Assembly (NCBI RefSeq): GCF_017084525.1
Contig: NZ_CP070950.1
Coordinates: 3,534,001-3,598,000, forward strand
Source of the DNA: Conexibacter sp. SYSU D00693
GTDB lineage: Bacteria > Actinomycetota > Thermoleophilia > Solirubrobacterales > Solirubrobacteraceae
DNA: 64,000 nucleotides
Reading direction: 5' to 3'
Numbering within the stretch: the stretch's first letter is position 1; each line of letters opens with the position of its first letter. This document shows positions 1 to 6,812 of the stretch, in pieces. The notes beneath the pieces were generated by a model. The model worked only from the letters and a program-made list of their open reading frames with translations. It did no database searches and was not told the origin of the DNA. Both the position numbers and the translations under genes were made by a program.

Positions 1-165
1 GCCATGCGCGGGGATCCCGAAGGTCAGCCGGTCGTCGCGGTGGTAGGCGGCCAGCGCGTCGGCGATCGGCGCCGTCGTCTGGTCGGCGGTGGCCGGGCCC
101 TGCTTGGCGGCGAGGCGCGCCTCGGCCTTGTTGCGCGCCTTGCGCAGGCGGTGCGTGCTCGGCAT
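1..165 (-). CDS. Orn/Lys/Arg decarboxylase-like PLP enzyme, N-terminal fragment
   Basis: Hand-read on the minus strand from an ATG at 165; 55 codons stay open to the window edge. The protein begins MPSTHRLRKARNK (basic), and residues 33-55 read PIADALAAYHRDDRLTFGIP followed by AHG. That pattern (P-x-x-x-A-L-x-x-Y...F-x-x-P-x-H) is the usual opening of the major domain of the Orn/Lys/Arg decarboxylase family, in which a GH or AHG segment precedes the PLP domain. The PLP lysine lies outside the window, so substrate and activity cannot be judged. Family members in actinobacteria make polyamines (arginine or lysine decarboxylation) or are of unknown role. The short N-terminal basic stretch is not diagnostic. 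Confidence 0.65.
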   Translation of the reverse strand, partial: MPSTHRLRKARNKAEARLAAKQGPATADQTTAPIADALAAYHRDDRLTFGIPAHG

Positions 166-206
166 GTCCCTGGACTGCCCGGTCCGGGTGCCGCGACACG
201 CGATCG

Positions 207-629
207 CTAGAGGTCGGCCTGCAGCTCCCTGCCGCCGCCGCCGTGGTCGCGCCTGCGGGGGTAGATCGAGTACGAGCCGACCGCCGTCCCGAGCAGCCGC
301 TCGTCCCCGGCGGTGACCTGCGCGCGAAGGACCGCGCTGGTCTTGTTGCGCCGGTCGACGTGCGCGTGGCAGGTCACGCAGCCCTCGCGGGCCGTCGCCA
401 CGAAGTTGATGGCGACGTTGAGGGTGGCGATGCCCTCGTCGTCGGTCGTCTGCTGCCACAGCGCCGAGCCCATCGCGTAGTCGACGAGGGCGAAGCACGC
501 GACGCCGCTGAGCAGCCCCGCCGGGTTGATCAGCTCGTCGCGGATGTCCAGGCGCAGCACGCCCGGGCCCTCGTAGCGGAAGCCGAAGAAGGCGCCGACG
601 CCGTCGATGGACCAGGGCCGGTCGGGCAC
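207..629 (-). CDS. PaaI-type hotdog-fold thioesterase
   Basis: A 140-residue protein with the single hotdog domain typical of PaaI/YbgC-like acyl-CoA thioesterases. Residues about 34-52 carry INPAGLLSGVACFALVDYAM, matching the family position where a glycine-containing turn leads into the long hotdog helix with an acidic residue (here the D of LVDYAM). The strand NVAINFVATAREG around residue 70 matches the following conserved strand. The canonical HGG of PaaI is replaced by LLSG, so catalytic competence is uncertain and substrate unknown. The family hydrolyses CoA thioesters in the cytoplasm. The C-terminal tail after residue 122 is Arg/Gly rich and probably disordered. The gene lies 41 bp after the decarboxylase-like start and is probably its own unit. 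Confidence 0.7.
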   Translation of the reverse strand: MPDRPWSIDGVGAFFGFRYEGPGVLRLDIRDELINPAGLLSGVACFALVDYAMGSALWQQTTDDEGIATLNVAINFVATAREGCVTCHAHVDRRNKTSAVLRAQVTAGDERLLGTAVGSYSIYPRRRDHGGGGRELQADL

Positions 630-665
630 GCCCGCGAGACGCTACCCGCTGCCTGCGGCGCGGCT

Positions 666-1103
666 CTAGGGGACCTGGCGGAAGGTGAGGACGACGCCGC
701 CCAGCACCACCACGTCGCCGTCGGTCAGGTCGTGCTGGGTCACGCGGCGGCCGTTGACCCACGTGCCGTTGGTCGAGCGGTCGTCGAGGATGCGGGCGGT
801 GCCGCCCGGACGGTGCACCACCACGGCGTGGCGACGGGAGACGCCGACGTCGTCGAGGGCGATGTCGGCGGTGAAGCCCCGCCCGAGGCGCATCACCGGC
901 TCGGCGAGCGGGATGGCGCGGGCGTCGTCGCCGGACTCGGCGATGAGGTAGAGGCCGGGGTCGAGGGCCGAGGGGTCCACGGCCCGCGAGCGCTCGCGGT
1001 GGCTGAGGGCCGGCAGCGCGTCGTGCGCACCGGTCTCCTGCGCGAGGCGGTCGAGCGCTCGTACGTGGCGCTCGGGGGCGAAGGTGGGGGCCATGGCGTG
1101 CAT
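666..1103 (-). CDS. FHA domain protein
   Basis: A 145-residue protein. The C-terminal half is a forkhead-associated phosphothreonine-binding domain: LGRG at residues 73-76, S-R-R-H at 89-92 and the loop STNGTWVNG at 110-118 are the classical binding residues, all intact. The N-terminal 65 residues are not recognisable and could be a partner-binding region. FHA proteins bind Thr-phosphorylated partners of Ser/Thr kinases; no kinase gene is adjacent here, so the partner is unknown. ATG at 1103 is used, but a second in-frame ATG three codons later (1094) is equally possible. Confidence 0.85.
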   Translation of the reverse strand: MHAMAPTFAPERHVRALDRLAQETGAHDALPALSHRERSRAVDPSALDPGLYLIAESGDDARAIPLAEPVMRLGRGFTADIALDDVGVSRRHAVVVHRPGGTARILDDRSTNGTWVNGRRVTQHDLTDGDVVVLGGVVLTFRQVP

Positions 1104-1137
1104 GGCACCGCACCGACCTCAAGGCCAGCTCAGGATG

Positions 1138-1174
1138 CGCTGAGCGGCAGGTGGGTGCCAGGCACCCCTCAGCG
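1138..1174. repeat. Composite palindrome, GGTGCC-A-GGCACC family
   Basis: The inner element at 1153-1167 is GGGTGCC-A-GGCACCC, a perfect 7+1+7 palindrome. It is enclosed by a second inverted pair, CGCTGAG at 1138-1144 and its complement CTCAGCG at 1168-1174. The outer right arm contains the stop codon of the lysozyme-like gene (TGA on the minus strand at 1169-1171). The same core recurs at 26171, 54908 and, degenerate, 23790 and 34918. There is no T-tract, so it is not a standard terminator. Confidence 0.8.
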
Positions 1175-1876
1175 GCCGACGAAGTTCGGCTGCTCCCAGA
1201 CGCGGCGCTTGAGGTAGTCCTTGACCTGGGCGACGTAGCTGTCGCTCTTGCCAAGGTGCCAGCGGCCGGACGCCCAGACCCCGATGGAGCCCCAGAGGTC
1301 GCCGGCGCGGTACTCCTCGGCGCGCTCGACGGTGTTGAGCCACGGGTGCTTGCCGTCGTAGTAGGAGCGGATGATCGCGCCCCAGTAGTCGGCGTTGAAC
1401 GCGCTGGCCTGCTGCATGAACGGCAGGCAGCAGTGGTAGGGGCGGCGCATCTGGAAGAGGCCGAAGGAGTCGCCGCCGTCCCCCAGCGTGCGCACGTCCC
1501 ACCAGCTCTCGACCGCGGCGACGGCGCGGACGAGGTCGTGGTCGATGCCCCACTTGATCGCGGTCCACTCGAGGATGTCGTCGGTGTTGCCGCGGAAGCG
1601 CCCGTCGACGTCGGCCTTGTAGGGCATGTCGCTGCGGCGCCGGAAGATGCGCAGCTGGGACGCGGTCGGCACCCGGCGGTTGGCCTTCGCGTTCTGCGGG
1701 CGCGGCTCCCAGCCGTGGCGCTTGACCTTCTTGGCCGCGGCCGCCGAGCTCAGGGGCTTCGTGCCGACCTTGGCCATCCACGGGTTGGCGGCGCCCGCCG
1801 CGGCGGGACCAGCGGCGAGGAGGGCGAGCGCGGCGAGGAGGGGGACGAGCAAGCGCACCGGGGCAGGCATCGGCAT
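1169..1876 (-). CDS. Secreted lysozyme-like (SLT-type) protein
   Basis: A 235-residue protein with a signal peptide: basic start, hydrophobic run LLVPLLAALALLAAGPAAAG (residues 9-28), and likely cleavage after AGAA near 30. A Lys/Arg-rich linker follows. Residues about 95-200 resemble a lysozyme/soluble lytic transglycosylase fold: a glutamate in AVESWWD (E123) followed by SFGLFQM (137-143), equivalent to the ES...GLxQ motif of SLT enzymes. A CC pair at 149-150 may form or participate in disulfides. Probably acts on peptidoglycan outside the membrane; substrate is inferred. The last codon overlaps the palindrome at 1138-1174. Confidence 0.7.
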   Translation of the reverse strand: MPMPAPVRLLVPLLAALALLAAGPAAAGAANPWMAKVGTKPLSSAAAAKKVKRHGWEPRPQNAKANRRVPTASQLRIFRRRSDMPYKADVDGRFRGNTDDILEWTAIKWGIDHDLVRAVAAVESWWDVRTLGDGGDSFGLFQMRRPYHCCLPFMQQASAFNADYWGAIIRSYYDGKHPWLNTVERAEEYRAGDLWGSIGVWASGRWHLGKSDSYVAQVKDYLKRRVWEQPNFVGR

Positions 1877-1903
1877 CGTGGCGCGGGCCGTTGAGCGGCG
1901 CGG

Positions 1904-3046
1904 TCAGCGCGCGACGGGTGCGGGTGCGGCGTAGGCGTCCGCCAGGTGCTCGACCAGGTGCGAGAGCGCGCTGCCGCCGCCGGCCAGCCGCCGCTGGCGC
2001 TCCGCGCCCGGGTTGGCGGCGAGCTCGGCGACGAGGTCGAGCTCGGCCTCGCAGCCGAGGTCCTGCGCGTGGGGACGGGCGGCCTCGAGGAGGCCGTCGA
2101 GCACCTGGCGCACCGGCACGGTGCATCCCTCGCCGAGGTCGACGAGCTCGGCCTCCATGCCGTCGCGCGAGGCCAGGAAGCGGTTCTCCTGCAGGACCTC
2201 CGTGGCGTCCAGGAGCGGCTCGGGGGCCCAGCCCTCCTCCAGCTCGAGGCGCGCGACGGCCTGCACGAGGGCCGCGATCGCGGCGGCGTCCTGCAGACGC
2301 GTCTGGACGTCGGCGATGCGCACCTCGACGGTCCCGATCTCCGGCTTGGGGCGCACGTCCCACCAGAGGTAGCTGTGGTCGGCGAACGCGCCGCAGCGCA
2401 GCAGTTCGCCGACGACGCGGACGTAGTGGTCGTAGTCGTCGAAGCGCCGCGGGATCCCGGTGCGGGGGAAGGCGCCCCAGATGGGGATGCGGGCGCTGGC
2501 CAGGCGCGTGTCGCGCCCCTGCCAGAACGGGGAGTTGGCGCTCAGGGCGAGCAGGACGGGGACGTGCAGGCGCAGCCGGTTGAGCAGCCGGATCGCGAGC
2601 TCGGGGTCGCGCACCCCGACGTGGACGTGCTGGGCGAAGGTCGGCTCGCGACGGGCGAGCTCGCCCATCGTCCGGCTGATCTCCTCGTAGCGCTCGCGGG
2701 GCGTGACCTCGGTGTCGGTCCACAGCGTGAACGGGTGGGTGCCGGCGGCGCCGACGGCCAGGCCGAGCCCGCGCAGCTCGTCGGCCAGGCGCGCGCGGAT
2801 GGCGGCGAGCTGGGCGATCGCGTCGCCGACGCGCTGCGCCGGGTCGCTGGCGTACTCGACGACCGCGAGCTGCGTCTCGACCGACAGGCGGTCGCGCAGG
2901 TCGTCCGAGAGCCGCGGCAGCACGTCGATCGAGCACTGCTGCAGCTCCCAGGAGCCGGGGTCGAGGAGCATGACCTCCTCCTCGACGCCCACGGTGTAGG
3001 GCGCGGACGGCGTCCAGCGCGACCAGTCCGTGTCGCGATCGGGCAC
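1904..3046 (-). CDS. Carboxylate-amine ligase, glutamate-cysteine ligase GCS2/YbdK type
   Basis: A 380-residue protein of the GCS2 family. VGVEEEVMLLDP at residues 19-30 is the ATP/Mg-binding opening motif; further family blocks visible are THPFTLW, HVHVGVRDPE, ANSPFWQGRDT and the segment VRPKPEIGTVEVRIAD before the C-terminal helices. Length matches the family (about 370). Members couple glutamate to an amine such as cysteine in an ATP-dependent reaction. In actinobacteria, YbdK-like proteins are often annotated as gamma-glutamyl ligases of unconfirmed substrate, so gshA is not assigned. The gene is monocistronic, 27 bp upstream of the lysozyme-like gene in the same direction. Confidence 0.88.
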   Translation of the reverse strand: MPDRDTDWSRWTPSAPYTVGVEEEVMLLDPGSWELQQCSIDVLPRLSDDLRDRLSVETQLAVVEYASDPAQRVGDAIAQLAAIRARLADELRGLGLAVGAAGTHPFTLWTDTEVTPRERYEEISRTMGELARREPTFAQHVHVGVRDPELAIRLLNRLRLHVPVLLALSANSPFWQGRDTRLASARIPIWGAFPRTGIPRRFDDYDHYVRVVGELLRCGAFADHSYLWWDVRPKPEIGTVEVRIADVQTRLQDAAAIAALVQAVARLELEEGWAPEPLLDATEVLQENRFLASRDGMEAELVDLGEGCTVPVRQVLDGLLEAARPHAQDLGCEAELDLVAELAANPGAERQRRLAGGGSALSHLVEHLADAYAAPAPVAR

Positions 3047-3098
3047 CTCCCGGCCATGCCCGGTGGCGCGCGGTCCTAGTCCGCGGCTCGGCGGATGG

Positions 3099-3470
3099 CT
3101 AGGCGCCGTCGCCGAGGAGCGGGCGCGGGTCGAACGTCACCCGGATCCGCGTGATGCGCCCGTCCTCGACGTGGCTGCGGTTGGCGACGGGGATCGGGCC
3201 GGCGTCGCCCACCTGGAGCTCGAACCACGTGACGACGTCGGGGCCGTCGGCGCTGAGCTGGAGCACGTCGAGGCGCCTCGTGGCGGCGGCGAGGCCCTCC
3301 AGGCCCTTGCGGCAGGCGGCGGGTCCGTCGGCGGCGCCGAGCGGGCCGCGGAAGGTGACGTCGGGCGCGAGCAGCGGCTCGAGGCGGTCGAGGTCGTTCG
3401 TCCTCCACGCGTCGAAGTAGGCGGCCATGACGTCCGCGGGGGTGGTGGGGGTCGTGGCGGTCTGCGTCAT
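3099..3470 (-). CDS. SnoaL/NTF2-like small protein
   Basis: A 123-residue protein starting at ATG 3470 (MTQTATTPTTPADVMAAY); the longer open frame upstream would run into the divergent LysR gene and lacks family similarity. The pattern MAAYFDAWRTNDLDRLEPLL, then DVTFRGPLG, and the C-terminal strands VTWFELQVG and HVEDGRITRIRV are typical of the NTF2-like/SnoaL-like cone fold. Such proteins range from ring cyclases and isomerases to non-enzymatic binders; no catalytic residue can be assigned. Divergent from the LysR gene by 70 bp, so probably its target. Confidence 0.8.
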   Translation of the reverse strand: MTQTATTPTTPADVMAAYFDAWRTNDLDRLEPLLAPDVTFRGPLGAADGPAACRKGLEGLAAATRRLDVLQLSADGPDVVTWFELQVGDAGPIPVANRSHVEDGRITRIRVTFDPRPLLGDGA

Positions 3471-3540
3471 GGGGCGATGGTCCCGCCACCAGACGCAGAA
3501 GTCCAAGTCATGGTCCTTCGCCCTGCTAGAAGTCGCGGTT

Positions 3541-4425
3541 ATGGACCTGCGGCAGCTCGAGTACCTCGTGGCGGTGGCGGAGGAGGGCAGCTTCACGCGG
3601 GCGGCCGAGCGGGTGCACGTCTCGCAGCCGGGGGTCAGCGCTCAGGTGCGCCGGCTGGAGGCCGAGCTGGGGCAGGAGCTGCTGGACCGGACGGGCCGCG
3701 CGGTGCGGCTCACGACCGCGGGCGCGGCGGTCCTCCCGCACGCGCGGGCGGCGCTCGAGGCGGCGGCAGAGGTCCGGGAGGAGGTCGACCGGCTCGCTGG
3801 GCTGGTGCGCGGTGCGGTAGCCCTCGGGGCGGTCTACGGCTGCGGCGCACTCGACGTCCCCGGGATGCTCGCGGAGTTCCACGCGGCGCATCCGGGAGTC
3901 GACATCCGGCTGGTCGAGGACGCGTCGGACCGGCTGCTCGCCGACGTCCTGGCCGCGCAGCTCGACCTGGCGATCGTCGGGCTCGCGGGTGACGCGCCCG
4001 CCGGGATCGCGACCCACACGCTGGTCCACGAGCCGTTCGTGGCGGCGGTCGCCCCGGACCACGCCCTCGCGGGACGCCGCTCCATGCGCATCCGTGCCCT
4101 GCGCGACGTCCCGCTGATCAGCATGCCGCGGGGGACCGGGATGCGCAGTGCGCTGGAGGCGGCGTGCGCGGCGGCGGGCGTGACGCCGCGCATCGCCTTC
4201 GAGACCGGGGACCCGGCCGTGCTCATGCGGCTGGCCGGCCGGGGGCTCGGTGTGGGCATCCTGCCGGCGTCGGCGATCGCGGCCAGCGAGGGCGCGCTCG
4301 TGGGCGTCGCGCTGACCGCTCCGCAGCCCTCGGGATCGCTGTCGCTGGCGTGGCGGGAGGGAGGCCCCTCGGCGGCGGCCGCACGAGCGCTGCTGGACCA
4401 CGCGCGCGACCGGCTGGCCGCATAG
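3541..4425 (+). CDS. LysR-family transcriptional regulator
   Basis: A 294-residue protein with start ATG 3541 giving the canonical LysR beginning MDLRQLEYLVAVAEEGSFTR; an upstream in-frame ATG at 3427 overlaps the divergent gene and is rejected. The winged HTH (residues 1-60, with RAAERVHVSQPGVSAQVRRL) is followed by a LysR substrate-binding domain from about 90 to 290. It probably senses a small molecule and controls the divergent SnoaL-like gene; a loose inverted pair (GAAGTCC...GGTCCTTC near 3508-3530) lies between them but is too weak to call an operator. Confidence 0.9.
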   Translation: MDLRQLEYLVAVAEEGSFTRAAERVHVSQPGVSAQVRRLEAELGQELLDRTGRAVRLTTAGAAVLPHARAALEAAAEVREEVDRLAGLVRGAVALGAVYGCGALDVPGMLAEFHAAHPGVDIRLVEDASDRLLADVLAAQLDLAIVGLAGDAPAGIATHTLVHEPFVAAVAPDHALAGRRSMRIRALRDVPLISMPRGTGMRSALEAACAAAGVTPRIAFETGDPAVLMRLAGRGLGVGILPASAIAASEGALVGVALTAPQPSGSLSLAWREGGPSAAAARALLDHARDRLAA

Positions 4426-4550
4426 CCGATCGTCGGCGCCGGGGCGTTCTGGGCGCCGGTGAGCTGCGCCTGGCGTCGCAGGACGTCACTCGACTGTTCA
4501 GGATGTACTGAGCACCCGGGTCGATCCGGAAGTTGGCGCATTGCCATGCT

Positions 4551-4582
4551 GTCAGGCGATTCCGACCTGAGCCCCGCCTGAC
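4551..4582. promoter_or_regulatory. Inverted repeat upstream of the ArsR-type regulator
   Basis: GTCAGGCG (4551-4558) and CGCCTGAC (4575-4582) form an 8 bp inverted pair with a 16 bp spacer, ending 29 bp before the GTG start at 4612. It is followed by two copies of GTCGAC at 4584-4597. Position suits an autoregulatory operator of the winged-helix regulator; function is inferred only. Confidence 0.35.
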
Positions 4583-4611
4583 TGTCGACCAGTCGACGGT
4601 GCACGTCTGCC

Positions 4612-5205
4612 GTGTCCTCCGTCAGACTGTCGGCCGTGCCGACGACGCGTGACGCTGCAGACCCCCGGATCCACAAGGCGCTCAGCCACCCGATCCGGGT
4701 CGAGATCCTCCGAGCCCTGGACGACGGCCTGGCCAGTGCCGTCGAGGTGTCCCGGGCCACGGGTCACCCGCTCGGGCAGGTGAGCTACCACTTCAACCAG
4801 CTCGCCCAGCTCGGCCTGATCGAGCTGCGCAAGACCACCCCGCGTCGCGGCGCGCTCGAGCGCCACTACGGCCTGATCGAGACGGCCCCGACCGCGGCCG
4901 CTGACTGGCGCAAGCTCACCAAGACCGCCCGTCGCAACGAGGCGAACACCGTCCTCGGCGAGGTCGCCGACCAGATCGCGGGCGCCCTCAAGGACGGCGG
5001 CTTCGACAGCTCCGACTCCCACGCGCGCCTGGAGGACCTCAAGCTCGACGCGCGCGGCCGGCGCGACGCCGCCAAGGAGGTCACGGCGCTCGTGAAGCGT
5101 CTGCGGGCGATCGAGAAGGAGAGCGCGAAGCGCGCGAAGGACAAGCCCGACGACCTCGCCCAGTGGGCCGTCGCGGTGCTGCAGTACGGCTCGCGGGGCG
5201 CCTAG
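4612..5205 (+). CDS. ArsR-like winged-helix transcriptional regulator
   Basis: A 197-residue protein. Residues 20-75 form an ArsR-like helix-turn-helix: LSHPIRVEILRALDDG, then the recognition region ATGHPLGQVSYHFNQLAQLG and a wing with TTPRRGALERHYGL. The C-terminal 110 residues are charged and helical (KLTKTARRNEAN... KRLRAIEKESAKRAKDK) and probably dimerise or bind an effector; no metal-binding cysteines exist, so metal sensing is unlikely. Start is GTG 4612; a second in-frame GTG at 4636 would remove eight residues and neither has a strong ribosome binding site. Target unknown. Confidence 0.8.
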   Translation: MSSVRLSAVPTTRDAADPRIHKALSHPIRVEILRALDDGLASAVEVSRATGHPLGQVSYHFNQLAQLGLIELRKTTPRRGALERHYGLIETAPTAAADWRKLTKTARRNEANTVLGEVADQIAGALKDGGFDSSDSHARLEDLKLDARGRRDAAKEVTALVKRLRAIEKESAKRAKDKPDDLAQWAVAVLQYGSRGA

Positions 5206-5357
5206 CCCCTCGCGCGGCGGGCGCGCGGTGGCGCGCGCCCGCCCCGCCGTCCGGCGCGTAGTCCACCCGGATGGGAAACGCGCGGGCTGGACGTGACTCC
5301 GGGCTGGCGCGACGGGCTCCTACCAACGCGGTCCGGGCCGCCGAACGGCGGGTGGCG

Positions 5358-5390
5358 GTGAGAAGCAGGGGTCTGACCCTCCCTTCTCAC
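5358..5390. repeat. Palindrome, GGGTC-T-GACCC core, GTGAGAAG flanks
   Basis: Outer arms GTGAGAAG (5358-5365) and CTTCTCAC (5383-5390) enclose the inner GGGTC-T-GACCC centred on T5374. Two extra unpaired C bases make it slightly asymmetric. The same core, with different outer arms, is found three times at 56071-56180. Confidence 0.75.
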
Positions 5391-5470
5391 GGCGCGCCCA
5401 GGCGGCTCCGATGCCCGTGGCGTCCGATGTGCCGATGTGCAGGAACTTCGTGTCGTCGGACGGGTGGTGA

Positions 5471-5495
5471 GAAGAAGGGGACTGTCCCCTTCTTC
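5471..5495. repeat. Perfect 12+1+12 palindrome, GGGGAC-T-GTCCCC core
   Basis: Left arm GAAGAAGGGGAC (5471-5482), central T at 5483, right arm GTCCCCTTCTTC (5484-5495). It is preceded by the same GGTGAGAAG context as the element at 5358 and lies 31 bp before the cupin start. The architecture (12+1+12) equals that of the triple repeat at 56071. Confidence 0.8.
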
Positions 5496-5525
5496 GCAGC
5501 GGACCTCGTCGCGTACGCTCGCGCC

Positions 5526-5927
5526 ATGGCGTTCACCCACAAGAACCTGAAGGCGGACGTCGAGGACGTCGGGTCGAACTTCGACGGGCCGGAGGACCTG
5601 CACTTCCACCTGGCGACGAGACCGCTCGAGCTCGAGAAGTCGGGCCTCAGCGTGCAGTGGATCCCGCCGGACTACCGCTTCCCCTACGGCCATACGCACA
5701 GGGAGCAGGAGGAGGTCTACGTCGTCGTGCGCGGGAGTGGGCGGATGAAGGTCGACGACGAGGTCATGGACCTCCGTGCGTGGGACGCCGTGCGCGTGGC
5801 ACCGGGCGCGTGGAGGGGCTACGAGGCCGGCCCGGACGGCCTGGAGATCCTCGTCATCGGCGCGCCGAACCTCGGCGGATCGCCGCGCGACGACGTCGAG
5901 GGTCGCCGCGACTGGTGGGTCGACTAG
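5526..5927 (+). CDS. Cupin-domain protein
   Basis: A 133-residue protein with start ATG 5526. A single conserved beta-barrel cupin domain spans residues about 40-120: FPYGHTHREQEEVYVVVRGS resembles cupin motif 1 (G-x5-H-x-H-x3-4-E), and a motif 2-like region (WDAVRVAPGAWRGYEAG) follows but lacks the usual histidine. A metal site with two His and a Glu is therefore possible but incomplete. Function could be sugar isomerase-like, a dioxygenase relative or a non-enzymatic binder; nothing nearby decides. Confidence 0.85.
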   Translation: MAFTHKNLKADVEDVGSNFDGPEDLHFHLATRPLELEKSGLSVQWIPPDYRFPYGHTHREQEEVYVVVRGSGRMKVDDEVMDLRAWDAVRVAPGAWRGYEAGPDGLEILVIGAPNLGGSPRDDVEGRRDWWVD

Positions 5928-5939
5928 CCGCGCGCTCGG

Positions 5940-6184
5940 GTGTTGCCGGTCGTCTTCGTCGTCGCCGCGACGGTCTGCCTCTGGATCGGCATCGGGCTGA
6001 TCTGGAACGTCAACGGCATCGCCGACTGGTGGATCGACCTCTGCCGCCGCGAACGGGCGATCATGCGGCGCGTCGTCCCGTGGCCCGAGGAGACCCGCAG
6101 GATCGCGCGGCGTCGCGGCTGGATCCTGGTGGCGCTGGCATCGCCTTCGCCATCGCCGCGCCGGCTCTCCCGTTCGGGCAGTGA
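5940..6184 (+). pseudogene. Small two-TM protein gene interrupted by a one-base frameshift
   Basis: From GTG 5940 the frame encodes a membrane segment (LPVVFVVAATVCLWIGIGLI), a loop with WWIDLCRRERAIMRRVVPWP and a charged stretch ending RRRGWILVAL. At about 6136-6139 the hydrophobic reading continues only in the -1 frame, as GIAFAIAAPALPFGQ with a stop at 6182-6184. Restoring one G in the CTGGCATC run would give a single 82-residue protein with two TM helices and a short C-terminus. In the annotated frame the protein instead runs into Ser/Pro/Arg-rich nonsense. This is either a recent null mutation or a sequencing error; family not recognised. Confidence 0.6.
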
Positions 6185-6240
6185 GGCGATGGCGCGACGG
6201 CCACCGATGAGCTCGCGGTCGTGGGACGGTCTTCTCCCAC

Positions 6241-6672
6241 ATGAGCGACCGAGATCCGGCCCTGGAGCCCTTCGACGCCCTCATCGGGACGTGGGAGCTC
6301 GAGGCCACACACCCGGCCTTCGACGGCGTGATGCGGGGCGAGATGACGTTCGAGTGGCTCGCCGGGGGCAAGTTCCTCGTGCAGCGCTCGCACAACGACG
6401 AGGAGATCGCACCCGACACGATCTCCGTCATCGGGCCGCCGGAGGAGGGTGAGGGCCTGGTGCAGGAGTACTTCGACTCGCGCGGCGTGCGCCGGACCTA
6501 CGGCGTCTCCCTCGACGACGGTGTCCTGCGGTTCTGGCGCCACCATCCCGGCTTCGAGCAGCGCTTCGAGGCGAGGATCGCTCCCGACGCGTTCGACGGC
6601 CTGTGGCAGCTCGCCCAGGAGCCGGGCGTGTGGAAGGACGACCTGGCGATCAGCCTCCGCCGGCGCAGCTGA
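6241..6672 (+). CDS. Conserved small protein, DUF1579-like
   Basis: A 143-residue cytoplasmic protein without signal or TM segment. The opening (ALEPFDALIGTWELEATHPA), the central FEWLAGGKFLVQRSHNDEE and the late FWRHHPGFEQRF are reminiscent of the DUF1579/lipocalin-like beta-barrel proteins that begin with a short helix and a G-T-W motif. Such proteins are of unknown function. The gene stands alone, convergent with nrdJ. Confidence 0.65.
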   Translation: MSDRDPALEPFDALIGTWELEATHPAFDGVMRGEMTFEWLAGGKFLVQRSHNDEEIAPDTISVIGPPEEGEGLVQEYFDSRGVRRTYGVSLDDGVLRFWRHHPGFEQRFEARIAPDAFDGLWQLAQEPGVWKDDLAISLRRRS

Positions 6673-6760
6673 GCACCGCGGGCGAGGCAGCGCCCCTGCT
6701 CAGGGGCGGTGCGCCGACCACCGCGCGGGCGCGGTCCCGCAACAGCGCCCCCCGGACGGC

Positions 6761-6786
6761 GACGGGGCGCCCGAAGGCGCCCCGTC
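6761..6786 (-). terminator. Strong hairpin after nrdJ
   Basis: GACGGGGCGCC (6761-6771) and GGCGCCCCGTC (6776-6786) pair perfectly over 11 bp around a CGAA tetraloop (6772-6775). It lies 27 bp beyond the nrdJ stop on the minus strand, and also downstream of the convergent small gene. No U-tract follows, as is common for terminators in high-GC actinobacteria. It could serve both genes. Confidence 0.6.
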
Positions 6787-6812
6787 GACCGGACATCAGG
6801 TGTCGCTGGTGC

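Larger units (their letters stand above)
5206..5525. other. Non-coding gap carrying two palindromes
   Basis: This 320 bp stretch between the winged-helix regulator and the cupin gene has no convincing gene; the open frame starting at 5271 is only an upstream extension of the cupin. It holds two hairpin-like elements (5358-5390 and 5471-5495) about 80 bp apart, both built on a GGGG(T/A)C core with a single central T. The rest is GC-rich with no recognisable promoter. Confidence 0.6.

Noticed and set aside
3427-3540. N-terminal extension of the LysR protein
   Set aside because: Overlaps the divergent SnoaL-like gene and has no LysR similarity.
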